Shown here piece after piece: positions 35,478 through 44,405 of a DNA stretch of 64,000 nucleotides (position 1 is its first letter; the number at the start of each line of letters is the position of its first letter). This DNA comes from Wenzhouxiangella sediminis (lineage in GTDB: Bacteria > Pseudomonadota > Gammaproteobacteria > Xanthomonadales > Wenzhouxiangellaceae): positions 26,559 to 90,558 of the forward strand of contig NZ_QUZK01000047.1 in the NCBI RefSeq assembly GCF_003410055.1, written 5' to 3'. Below the pieces are notes generated by a model. It was not told the origin of the DNA. It saw only the letters and a program-made list of their open reading frames with translations, and did not search any database. A program made the translations under genes and the position numbers.

Positions 35478-36476
35478 ATGGCCAGCGCTAATCAATTGAA
35501 AGCATTGCTTAAATCGCACGTAGAAGGCGACGAAGAGCGATTTTATTCCATCGCTATGCAGCTGGCAGCCCACGAAGCAAAAATTGGGCATGGCAAGCTG
35601 GCTGAGGAGTTGCGCCGGCTAGTGGATCAAGCCAAGGCGAGTCGTGGGCTTCCCAAAAAGGGGCACGAGAAGACGATACCGATTGGACGGCCACGCGGTG
35701 AATTGGCCGGCCTACTTAACGCATCATTTCCCAAAAACCGTCTGGGCGACATGGTGCTCGACCAGCACCTCCATTTTCAACTCAAGCGGGTAATTCGCGA
35801 ACAACGTCAGGCTCAGCGGTTGCTTGCCCATGGCCTGTCGCCCAGACGGAAGCTGTTGCTGGTCGGCTGCCCTGGTACCGGCAAGACATTGACCGCTTCG
35901 GTGCTCGCCGGTGAGCTTGGTTTACCGCTGTTTCAAGTCCGGCTGGATGGGCTGATTACTAAATTTATGGGCGAGACGGCCGCTAAATTGCGCCAAGTGT
36001 TTGAGGCAACCGACCGGACCCGAGGCGTGTACTTCTTTGATGAGGTAGATGCAATCGGCTCGCAGCGCGGTCTTGCAAACGACGTCGGGGAGATCAGACG
36101 GATTCTCAATAGTTTTCTGCAGATGATCGAGCAGGACAATTCACACAGTCTGATTGTGGCAGCAACCAATCACCCAGAAATTTTGGATCATGCGCTTTTC
36201 CGCCGTTTTGACGACGTTCTCCAATACGAGTTGCCGGATGAGGTACGAATCGCTTCGGTACTCAAGTCCCGGCTCGGAGAAGTGGCTATGAAAGGCGTAT
36301 CTTGGCAGCGACTCGCCACTGGCGCTGTTGGCTTGAGCTATGCTGAAGTAGTTCGTGCTTGTGACGAAACCTTGAAGGAAGCCCTGATTGAGGGACGTCA
36401 TAAGGTTGCTGAGACAGACATTAAGCAGACGCTGGAGGAGAGACAGCAGATCTCGGAACGTCTAAAGTCGCGATGA
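35478..36476 (+). CDS. AAA+ ATPase, IetA-like
   Basis: A 332-residue AAA+ ATPase. Walker A is GCPGTGKT (130-137), Walker B is YFFDEVDAI (185-193), sensor I lies in VAATNHPEIL and the arginine finger is in HALFRRFDD. A strong AGGAGG site precedes the ATG. It is followed by a subtilisin-like protease gene after 27 bases. An AAA ATPase next to an S8 protease is the make-up of IetAS, a pair reported as a toxin-antitoxin-like and antiphage module. The match rests on domain pair and sizes, not on alignment. Confidence 0.82.
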   Translation: MASANQLKALLKSHVEGDEERFYSIAMQLAAHEAKIGHGKLAEELRRLVDQAKASRGLPKKGHEKTIPIGRPRGELAGLLNASFPKNRLGDMVLDQHLHFQLKRVIREQRQAQRLLAHGLSPRRKLLLVGCPGTGKTLTASVLAGELGLPLFQVRLDGLITKFMGETAAKLRQVFEATDRTRGVYFFDEVDAIGSQRGLANDVGEIRRILNSFLQMIEQDNSHSLIVAATNHPEILDHALFRRFDDVLQYELPDEVRIASVLKSRLGEVAMKGVSWQRLATGAVGLSYAEVVRACDETLKEALIEGRHKVAETDIKQTLEERQQISERLKSR

Positions 36477-36503
36477 TGAAAGCGTCGGGGGCTCGCACGA
36501 CAT

Positions 36504-39011
36504 ATGGCTACAAACGAAGAAAAACCAAAGCGTCACTTCATCCTTGAGGGAACTGCTGAAACAGAGCAGTTTCGTTCACCGCAGCAAGTCCGCGGAGCGC
36601 CCGATGTGCCAGCTCGTGATCGGGGTCAGCATGGTAGCGCACTTCTTGGCCAGATTGATGAGCTGCGCCCCCAGGCGGCGGCCGCTCGGGAAGCCCAAGA
36701 GGCCGCTGGAGTCGATGAGGGATTTGGGCTTCAAGTTGAATTTGAAAGTTTCCCTGATATTGAGCTTGCATTTGAATCATTGGCGCGAGAGCGCTCTGGG
36801 ATTGAGCTGCTAAACGTCCGCCACGAAGATCAGGCCACGCTTGCAACTGTGTATGTTCCTGATGGGAAGCTTGGCCACTTTGAGAAGCTTATTTCCGAAT
36901 ATCTCGAAGAAAAGCAAGATAGACGCGGACGGCCTCGGGACCATAGAAAACTTATCGATACAATTCGACACATTCGCGCCGCGACTCTGAGTGCGCTTTG
37001 GACCGATGATCCTGCTGAGTTGCCTGTGGATGATGAAGAAAGCTTTTGGTGGGAGGTTTGGCTTCCAACCAGAGGCGATCGGGAATCTACCACAGCGCGA
37101 TTCAAGGAGCTGGCTGAAGGTTTGGGCTTTGAGGTCGCAGCTGGTGAAGTCCAGTTTCCAGAGCGCACTGTGATTCTTGTCTACGGCTCCGCCGGTCAGG
37201 TGAAGGAGTCAATGCTTGCCTTGAACAGCATTGCGGAGCTGAGGCGAGCGAAGGAGACTGCGGATTTTTTTGACGCGCTAGCCCCTGAGGAGCAACCGGC
37301 TTGGCTCGATGAGCTCCTACAGCGGACAAGTGTTCCGGATGAAGGCTCAGACGTGCCGCACGTTTGCATTTTGGACACAGGCGTGAACCACGGTCATCCA
37401 CTGGTTGCCACTGCCCTTACGGCTACCGACATGCACACTGTAGAACCGAGCTGGGGCAGTGGAGATGATAACGGGCATGGCACCGAAATGGCGGGACTCG
37501 CCATGCTGGGGAACCTAACAGAAGTGCTGGATTCGGATGGTCCAGTTCAGGTGAAGCATCGTCTTGAGTCCGTGAAATTGCTGGATCAAGATGGTGCCAA
37601 TGGCGGTGAAGCAAGACACCATGGCTATCTGACCACGGAAGCCGTCGCCCGTCCAGAAATCACCGCGGCCGCGCGCAACCGCCTGTTCAGTATGGCTGTG
37701 ACCGCACGGGACAACCGGGACCGTGGACGCCCGTCCGCATGGTCGGCGACTATCGATCGACTCGCCGCAGATGCCGATAGCTACGGCGAGACACCTAGGC
37801 TATTCATAGTGTCGGCCGGGAACGTCAGCGACCCCAACGCATGGTCGCAGTATCCACGAAGCAACGCGACGGATGGGGTTCACGATCCAGGCCAGAGCTG
37901 GAATGCTCTCACTGTTGGAGCGGCTACGAACCTAGTACAAATTACGGAACCCGATTCTGGTCATTATCAGCCGATTGCGCCAGAAGGTGGATTGAGCCCG
38001 TTCAGTACGACATCTCTGACCTGGCAGCGGCATTGGCCGCTCAAGCCGGATGTCGTTTTCGAGGGTGGCAATGCAGCCCAGGATAAATATGGGGCAGCAT
38101 GGATGCCGAGTTTGAGCTTGCTCACTGCCAACTGGAAGCCCCACGAACGGCTATTTACCACCTCAAACGCAACTAGCGCAGCATCGGCGCTTGCGGCACG
38201 AATGGCGGCACAGCTGATGACCGAATATCCAGATCTTTGGCCAGAGACAATTCGAGCGCTCATCGTACATTCAGCTGAGTGGACCAGTGCGATGCGTGGC
38301 ACCTTCTTGCCTCGTGGTGGGAAACCCAGTAAAGCAGATATTGGTCGCCTTGTGCGTCACTGTGGGTTCGGTGTGCCCGATCTCGATCGCGCGATGTGGA
38401 GTGTAGAGAACTCTCTTGCCATCATATGCGAGAGTGAATTGTATCCCTTCCAGCGTGAGGCAGGTAGATCACCGAAGCTGAGGGACATGCATCTTCACCA
38501 CCTACCTTGGCCGTTGGATGAGCTTGAGGCTTTGGGAGAGGCGCCTGTGGAAATGCGAGTGACGCTCTCTTACTTTATCGAGCCTAATCCGTCTGAGCGT
38601 GGATTTTCTACCCGTTACCGCTATGAGTCGCACGGGCTAAGGTTTGACGTCAAACGGCCCGCTGAATCAGAGGCGGATTTTAGGGCAAGAATTAACGCTG
38701 CGGCGCGCGACGAAGAAGAACGAACACAAACTGGTGGCAACGATGCAGGCTGGGTCATCGGGAAGCAAAATCGCCACAAAGGCTCCCTCCATTCAGATAT
38801 CTGGCAAGGGAGTGCTGCTGATCTTGCTAGTAGAGGTGTAATTGCAGTGTATCCCTCATTAGGGTGGTGGAAGTCCAGGCCCCCTCTGGAGCGCTATGAC
38901 AGCCCAGCGCGATATGCGGTAGTGGTATCAATTCGTGCGCCGGAAGTTGATGTGGAGCTCTACTCAGCCGTTGCGAATGAGATTGCAGCTTCAATTCAGA
39001 CTGAAGTTTAA
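36504..39011 (+). CDS. Subtilisin-like serine protease, IetS-like
   Basis: An 835-residue S8 family protease with no signal peptide, so cytoplasmic. The triad is visible: Asp in HVCILDTGVNHGHPLV (about 290), His in DDNGHGTEMAG (about 325) and Ser in TTSNATSAASALAARM (about 557), where the usual GTS is ATS. A 250-residue N-terminal region precedes it and about 270 residues follow. Together with the AAA ATPase it fits the IetAS pair. Its stop TAA shares a base with the ATG of the following helicase gene, so the three are co-translated. Confidence 0.83.
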   Translation: MATNEEKPKRHFILEGTAETEQFRSPQQVRGAPDVPARDRGQHGSALLGQIDELRPQAAAAREAQEAAGVDEGFGLQVEFESFPDIELAFESLARERSGIELLNVRHEDQATLATVYVPDGKLGHFEKLISEYLEEKQDRRGRPRDHRKLIDTIRHIRAATLSALWTDDPAELPVDDEESFWWEVWLPTRGDRESTTARFKELAEGLGFEVAAGEVQFPERTVILVYGSAGQVKESMLALNSIAELRRAKETADFFDALAPEEQPAWLDELLQRTSVPDEGSDVPHVCILDTGVNHGHPLVATALTATDMHTVEPSWGSGDDNGHGTEMAGLAMLGNLTEVLDSDGPVQVKHRLESVKLLDQDGANGGEARHHGYLTTEAVARPEITAAARNRLFSMAVTARDNRDRGRPSAWSATIDRLAADADSYGETPRLFIVSAGNVSDPNAWSQYPRSNATDGVHDPGQSWNALTVGAATNLVQITEPDSGHYQPIAPEGGLSPFSTTSLTWQRHWPLKPDVVFEGGNAAQDKYGAAWMPSLSLLTANWKPHERLFTTSNATSAASALAARMAAQLMTEYPDLWPETIRALIVHSAEWTSAMRGTFLPRGGKPSKADIGRLVRHCGFGVPDLDRAMWSVENSLAIICESELYPFQREAGRSPKLRDMHLHHLPWPLDELEALGEAPVEMRVTLSYFIEPNPSERGFSTRYRYESHGLRFDVKRPAESEADFRARINAAARDEEERTQTGGNDAGWVIGKQNRHKGSLHSDIWQGSAADLASRGVIAVYPSLGWWKSRPPLERYDSPARYAVVVSIRAPEVDVELYSAVANEIAASIQTEV

Positions 39012-41086
39012 TGAACTTTCGCATTGCGGATACCTTTACGGACAGCCTAGCTCGCCTGACTGGTGATGAGCAGAAGGCGGTGAAGACAACCGCCTTTGAT
39101 CTTCAACTAAACCCGGCGAATCCGGGAATGAAGTTTCACAAGGTTGATCGGGCCCGCGATTCCAATTTCTGGTCGGTACGAGTGAGCCGGGACATCCGCG
39201 TAATTGTCCACCGCACAAAGACCAGTTTGCTGCTGTGCTTCGTAGGACATCACGACGATGCCTATCGCTGGGCCGAGCGTCGGAAGCTCGAACGGCACCC
39301 GAAGACCGGTGCGGCGCAGCTAGTAGAGGTGCGGGAAACGGTCCGGGAGGTTACTGTCCCCCGATACGTGGAGGCTGAAGAGCCGGCATCCCCAGCGCAG
39401 CCACCCCTGGCCACGCTCGATGTGGACGACCTGTTGAACTATGGAGTGCCAGAAGAGTGGACGGACGACCTGCTGGCCGCCGATGAAGATGGGCTTCTCG
39501 AACTCGCAGAGCATCTGCCTGCAGAGGCCGCCGAGGCGGTGCTGGCCCTTGCTGCCGGGGAGCGACCGCCAATCCCGGAGCCCGTAAAGCCGGATATCGA
39601 TCCATTCGAACACCCCGATGCCCAACGGCGATTCCGCCTGGTGGCGGACTCCGAAGAGCTGCAGCAGGCGCTCGAGTATCCCTGGGAGAAGTGGTCGGTC
39701 TACCTTCATCCAGCACAGCGCGAGCTGGTGGAGCGCGATTTCAACGGTCCTGCTCGCGTCGCCGGTTCGGCTGGGACCGGCAAAACCGTAGTGGCCCTGC
39801 ACCGAGCAGTGTATCTGGCCCGCCAGCATTCGGATTCCCGTGTGCTGCTCGCCACATTCTCTGACGCGTTGGCCAACATGCTCGACACAAAGCTCAAGCG
39901 CCTGGCCGGGCAGCAACCTCGTGTGCTTGAACGCATCGAAGTGCACTCCCTGGATGCGATGGCGGAGCGGTTGTACCGCATCAACTTCGCGGCGCCTTCG
40001 ATCGCCGCTCCCGAGGACATCGAGAATGCGCTGGACTCAGCCATCGCGACGCAAGGCGATTTGCCATTTTCGCGCCAGTTCGTTCTAGCGGAATGGTACG
40101 AGGTTGTCGATTCCTGGCAAATCCAGACATGGGAAGCCTACCGGGATTTCTCCCGTCGCGGCCGCAAGACCCGACTGGCAGAAAGTCACCGGGAATCGCT
40201 CTGGGCATTTTTCCAAGAGATGGTCGGGTTTCTTGAGTGGGAAAGCATGACTACCCGATCCACGATGTACGCCGAGCTTGCAGAACACTATCGGACCAAG
40301 GGCAACCCGCCATTCGACTACTTTGTGATCGATGAGGCGCAGGACCTTAGTGTGCCGCAACTCCGATTTCTCGCGGCGATGGCTGGGGAGCGCCCGAACG
40401 GTCTCTTTTTCGCAGGTGACCAGGGCCAGCGAATCTTCCAGGCGCCTTTCTCCTGGAAATCGCTGGGCGTTGACGTTCGAGGTCGAGCAAGAGTCTTGCA
40501 CGTCAACTACCGCACATCGCATCAGATCAGAAATCAGGCGGACCGATTGCTTGATCCAGAGGTGAGCGACCTAGACGGCAACGTTGAAAGTCGAAAGGGC
40601 ACCGTTTCCGTATTCAGCGGCCCGCCAGCCACCGTTCGGATATTCGATTCTGCCGAAGACGAGTCCGCTGCCGTCGGAGAACAGGTTAGTCGCTGGGCAA
40701 AGTCCGAAATTGAGCCACAGGAGATGGCGATCTTTGTGCGCTCGGAAGAGCAAATCGGACGAGCAAAGCGATCCGCAGAATGTGCCGGACTTGCCACCAG
40801 CGTCCTGGATGAGCACTTAAAGACCCAAGCAGGCCACCTCAATCTAGCGACAATGCACCTGGCCAAGGGCCTGGAATTCAAGGCAGTCGCGGTGATGGGC
40901 TGCGACGACGAAGTCGTACCGCTACAGAGCCGGTTGGAATCAGCCTCCGATCAATCGGCCTTGGAGACGATCTACAACACTGAGCGCCACTTGCTGTATG
41001 TGGCCTGCACTAGGGCTCGCGAGCGTCTGTGGATCTCTGGAGTCGATCCTGCCTCTGAGTTCATCGAGGATCTAGAAGGATGTTAG
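39011..41086 (+). CDS. RelE-like domain fused to UvrD-type helicase
   Basis: A 691-residue fusion. The first 95 residues read as a RelE/ParE-like fold (FTDSLARLTGDEQKAVKTTA, NFWSVRVSRDIRVIVHRTKT, LLCFVGHHDDAYRWAER). After a linker comes an SF1 helicase: Walker A GSAGTGKTVVALHR (about 251), motif II VIDEAQDLSV, LHVNYRTSHQIR, motif V TMHLAKGLEFKAV and motif VI LLYVACTRARERLW, all intact. It begins on the last base of the protease stop. The coupling of an mRNA-interferase-like fold to a helicase, between an IetAS-like and an Azaca-like block, suggests a nucleic-acid sensing effector; that role is inference. Confidence 0.8.
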   Translation: MNFRIADTFTDSLARLTGDEQKAVKTTAFDLQLNPANPGMKFHKVDRARDSNFWSVRVSRDIRVIVHRTKTSLLLCFVGHHDDAYRWAERRKLERHPKTGAAQLVEVRETVREVTVPRYVEAEEPASPAQPPLATLDVDDLLNYGVPEEWTDDLLAADEDGLLELAEHLPAEAAEAVLALAAGERPPIPEPVKPDIDPFEHPDAQRRFRLVADSEELQQALEYPWEKWSVYLHPAQRELVERDFNGPARVAGSAGTGKTVVALHRAVYLARQHSDSRVLLATFSDALANMLDTKLKRLAGQQPRVLERIEVHSLDAMAERLYRINFAAPSIAAPEDIENALDSAIATQGDLPFSRQFVLAEWYEVVDSWQIQTWEAYRDFSRRGRKTRLAESHRESLWAFFQEMVGFLEWESMTTRSTMYAELAEHYRTKGNPPFDYFVIDEAQDLSVPQLRFLAAMAGERPNGLFFAGDQGQRIFQAPFSWKSLGVDVRGRARVLHVNYRTSHQIRNQADRLLDPEVSDLDGNVESRKGTVSVFSGPPATVRIFDSAEDESAAVGEQVSRWAKSEIEPQEMAIFVRSEEQIGRAKRSAECAGLATSVLDEHLKTQAGHLNLATMHLAKGLEFKAVAVMGCDDEVVPLQSRLESASDQSALETIYNTERHLLYVACTRARERLWISGVDPASEFIEDLEGC

Positions 41087-41163
41087 GTTCGGCTTCCACG
41101 ACCTGTCTGACCGCGGCTCGAGTTGAGCGCCGGGCCTCCGGTAGGGGTCCAGAGTCCTAAGCC

Positions 41164-42381
41164 ATGGCATTTCTCTCCTTGCTCGATGACCGCGCCCGCC
41201 CGAAGGGCTCTCGCGATCCACTCGGATTCGAAATGGTTTGGACCCACTTTGGCCGCCGAGTTGTGGGCAACCTGACAACGATTACGTCGTCACTCTCCAA
41301 TTTTGCTGTTGCGTTGCTGGGGTTCCACTGGGCGAATGAGATACACGCAGATGCATCCGCCGATGAGCGGCGCGCGAAGGTTCTGGAGAGCTTTCTTCGC
41401 TACGAGCAATTGGCGGGGTATTTGCGCTACCTAGGCGGTGATCGGGACATCATGGGTATCACGCGCGTGTCGCGTCGAATGACTTCCGGCGACGAACCTA
41501 TCCGTTTCGGAATGAGCGCCGATGACCAGATACTTAGTGATCAGACTAGCTATGGCCTGTGGGGCCTTTATGCGAGCCCCATGCAGAACTCTGGGTTGAT
41601 TTCGGGTGATGATCGTCAGCCGACGCAAGTTGGCTTTGCAGTTTCCCGGCGTCTAGAAAGGGGTCTGGAAAAAGCGTCACTGACGGACCTGTTTATGTCC
41701 GAAAGGAAAGTGTCCGCCAAGAGCCTGGAACACCATTCCAAGTCGTTCGTCGCGGCCATCGCCGATTCCGATACCCGTGAGCAGCTTCTCGAGATCCTGA
41801 TGCAGGGAGGGGAAGGCAACGCAGTACAACAGGAAATCTGGCAGATCACGCGTGAACTGGCCGGTCGGGATGCACTACCCGAACGTTATCCCGACTTTGT
41901 TGCCGCCCTCAAAGCGTCCACATCGAATCCCCAAATCGAATCGCGCCTGACCGCATTAGATTCCGTCGAGCGCCTGCTGGTAGCCGTGAACAATTTGTTC
42001 GACTATTGCCGGCGTAAGGACGGTGAGCGCCTGGAGTTGGTGCTGGCGCAATTAGAGGGCCGGTACGACTTCTCTTACATCCCCAATGACATAGATTTTG
42101 AGCCCGCCGGGTCGCGGGGTGCCTTGCTGGAGAGAATCCGTTCTGCGCTGCGCGCTGGCGAAACTGAAAAAGCAGTACTCGAGATCCTTGAGCTCAATCG
42201 GCAGGTGATGGAAGATCGCGACGGGGCTCCGTGGGTGGAGGTGGAAAACAATGGGCGGCTTCGCGTCCGAGTGCCAAAGGAAACCGCCGTCCTGCGTCCT
42301 TCGGAAGAGTTGAAATACGCCTGGGACTACGATTATTTCATGGGCTCTTATCTGGCTATCGCACGGGATGCGCTGTTGTAA
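41164..42381 (+). CDS. Unknown protein, first gene of PLD/SNF2 block (ZacA-like?)
   Basis: A 405-residue soluble protein in which I see no catalytic motif. It begins MAFLSLLDDRARPKGSRDPL and holds recognisable patches DPLGFEMVWTHFGRRVVGNL, and YDYFMGSYLAIARDALL at the end. Two bases separate it from the PLD gene. By size and order (about 405, 673 and 1272 residues: unknown, PLD, SNF2) the block matches Azaca (ZacA, ZacB, ZacC) as I remember it. The assignment is by context only. Confidence 0.6.
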   Translation: MAFLSLLDDRARPKGSRDPLGFEMVWTHFGRRVVGNLTTITSSLSNFAVALLGFHWANEIHADASADERRAKVLESFLRYEQLAGYLRYLGGDRDIMGITRVSRRMTSGDEPIRFGMSADDQILSDQTSYGLWGLYASPMQNSGLISGDDRQPTQVGFAVSRRLERGLEKASLTDLFMSERKVSAKSLEHHSKSFVAAIADSDTREQLLEILMQGGEGNAVQQEIWQITRELAGRDALPERYPDFVAALKASTSNPQIESRLTALDSVERLLVAVNNLFDYCRRKDGERLELVLAQLEGRYDFSYIPNDIDFEPAGSRGALLERIRSALRAGETEKAVLEILELNRQVMEDRDGAPWVEVENNGRLRVRVPKETAVLRPSEELKYAWDYDYFMGSYLAIARDALL

Positions 42382-42383
42382 CC

Positions 42384-44405
42384 ATGGATAGCGAGGTTAT
42401 TTCAGAAAAGCTCAAAGAACTGCTGGCCGGTAAACAGGTCCGGGCGGCAGTATTCACGACGTACAGCTTCGACCCGGAATTCTTCGAGCTGGAAGTTATC
42501 CCGCTGCTGCTGCCGGGCAATATTGCGTATTCAAGCGATCCGCGAGTTAAGACATTCCAGGTGCGTGAAGCGCTTCGCGACTCTGGCGTGGTGCTGGACG
42601 TGTTCTACGACCTCAATTTGTACCGCGAGCAGGGCCAGAGTTCGCCGAAGATGGAGTATGGCTGTCATGGTGTTTATCGCGAGAATAGCGCATTTCATGC
42701 CAAGGCTTTGTACATACTTGCTTACGATGAAGAATGGGATGTCGAGTGCCTACTCGTTGGAGCGGGTTCGAACAACCTGACCTTTTCAGGCTGGTGGGAT
42801 AATATCGAGTGCCAACATTGGCAGGAGGTCTATTCCGGATATGTGCCCCTCCTGTTTGTCAATAAGTTAAAAGAAGACATCGCTTATCTCCGGGCTGTGC
42901 CTGGTGCCGGCTATGAGCGTACTGCGCTGGACCAGATCGATGGCTTCCTTGCTGGTTGTGCGTCCGCCAATGGCGAGCCGCCGGTTCCTTATTACAACCT
43001 AGCTTCTATTGAAAAGCGGGCCAGTTTTAAGCAGTTTCTTACCAAGCAGGCAAAAGAACTATGGTCCTACAGCAACTGGACGCTAGAAATAATCTCCCCC
43101 TATTTCGCCAGGCAGCCCGACAGCGATGTGCATGACTTCTTTTTTAGCCTGGGCGTTCAGGAGATCCATGTGCTGTTGCCTCAGAACCAGGATGGTGAGG
43201 CACTGGTCGATCAGGAGTATTTCGACCATATAAATGCGGCGAAAGGCATCGAGTGGGCAGAGTGGGCCGCAGATGCTGGGCGCGCCCTGGGAGTGGACGG
43301 AAAGCACTACCGACGACTGCACGCCAAGGTCTACCACTTTTACAACGGAATGCAGTCGTGGGTGTTCGTGGGTTCGGTGAACTTCTCAAAGCAGGCCATG
43401 ACGGGCAATGTCGAGGCCGGGTTCCTGGCGAAGCTTCCGGCGCCTCAGAAACTGCTCACGCCGGTAGAGGATCCGAACCAGGTTGAGCGATTTTCCCCGC
43501 CAGATGAGCCGGAGCCCGGCGTTCTTGAAGGCGGCGAGCGGGATCGGTGCCCGCCAATTTACCTTAGCTATGACTGGAAGGAAGAGATCTTGCGGGGCGA
43601 CGTGGATAGCAAGCGTGCGCTTACGATCCAGGTTCTAAACACAGAGGGCGCCGCCGTGGTGGATGCTTGGCGCATCAGCCAGGCAGGTGATTGCTTCGAC
43701 GGTGATGTCGGTCCGTTGCAGCAATTACTAAAAAATGGATCACTGGTGAGGGTCGCCGCACGCGATGATAGCGGTACGGAGTATCCAGAGCAGACCGTGC
43801 TGTTGCAGCAGACCGGATGGTCGCATAAACCGCTGTCGGTGCCGGACCTGTCGGCCGAGCAGATCCTGGCAATCTACGCAGATCTCGCGCCAGAGAGGCG
43901 ACAACTATTGTTGATGAACGCTCAGATCCGAAAGCTGGTAATGGCTGGGGAAGCGGGGGAGATGACGCTGGACGAGAGCTCGGAGAAACCGGACCAGTTT
44001 TTTGCCGAATTTGCCGAATTGTTTCAAGCATTTAAGCAGCTTAAGGTTAGGCTGCTAGAAGCTCGCGAGACAGGAAAGGACGCGCAGGTGGACTACTACC
44101 TGACGGGCACGGGCGTAGACAGCCTGCCAACTCTTGTCAGGCACGCAACCGATCAAGAGAGTTCGCTCAGTGCCGCGACGGCCTATCTGGTGTTGCTGAG
44201 CACCCGGGATATCTACCGGATGAAAGAATTCCGAGAATGTTCCCAAGTGAAGAAGCACTCGAAGCAATTGGCCGGTCATCTGCGGGATTTAAAGGCGTCC
44301 GGTCGCATCCGGCTGGAGGATAACTCGCCGGAAAAACGCGACCGGTTCTTTGCCTGGTTTGAAGAACAGTTTTCACGCGACTACCGGACCAAGGTGCCGA
44401 GATGA
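42384..44405 (+). CDS. Phospholipase D-like nuclease (ZacB-like?)
   Basis: A 673-residue protein with two PLD half-sites: SAFHAKALYILAYDEE with GAGSNNLTFSGWW (from about residue 105), and RRLHAKVYHFYNG with FVGSVNFSKQAMTG (from about 312). Both keep HxK and the GSxN-type Asn, so an active PLD-fold nuclease is expected. The ATG at 42384 is two bases after the preceding stop. Its own stop overlaps the SNF2 gene start (ATGA). PLD plus SNF2 also occurs in DISARM and Dpd systems, but their other genes are absent here. Confidence 0.8.
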   Translation: MDSEVISEKLKELLAGKQVRAAVFTTYSFDPEFFELEVIPLLLPGNIAYSSDPRVKTFQVREALRDSGVVLDVFYDLNLYREQGQSSPKMEYGCHGVYRENSAFHAKALYILAYDEEWDVECLLVGAGSNNLTFSGWWDNIECQHWQEVYSGYVPLLFVNKLKEDIAYLRAVPGAGYERTALDQIDGFLAGCASANGEPPVPYYNLASIEKRASFKQFLTKQAKELWSYSNWTLEIISPYFARQPDSDVHDFFFSLGVQEIHVLLPQNQDGEALVDQEYFDHINAAKGIEWAEWAADAGRALGVDGKHYRRLHAKVYHFYNGMQSWVFVGSVNFSKQAMTGNVEAGFLAKLPAPQKLLTPVEDPNQVERFSPPDEPEPGVLEGGERDRCPPIYLSYDWKEEILRGDVDSKRALTIQVLNTEGAAVVDAWRISQAGDCFDGDVGPLQQLLKNGSLVRVAARDDSGTEYPEQTVLLQQTGWSHKPLSVPDLSAEQILAIYADLAPERRQLLLMNAQIRKLVMAGEAGEMTLDESSEKPDQFFAEFAELFQAFKQLKVRLLEARETGKDAQVDYYLTGTGVDSLPTLVRHATDQESSLSAATAYLVLLSTRDIYRMKEFRECSQVKKHSKQLAGHLRDLKASGRIRLEDNSPEKRDRFFAWFEEQFSRDYRTKVPR

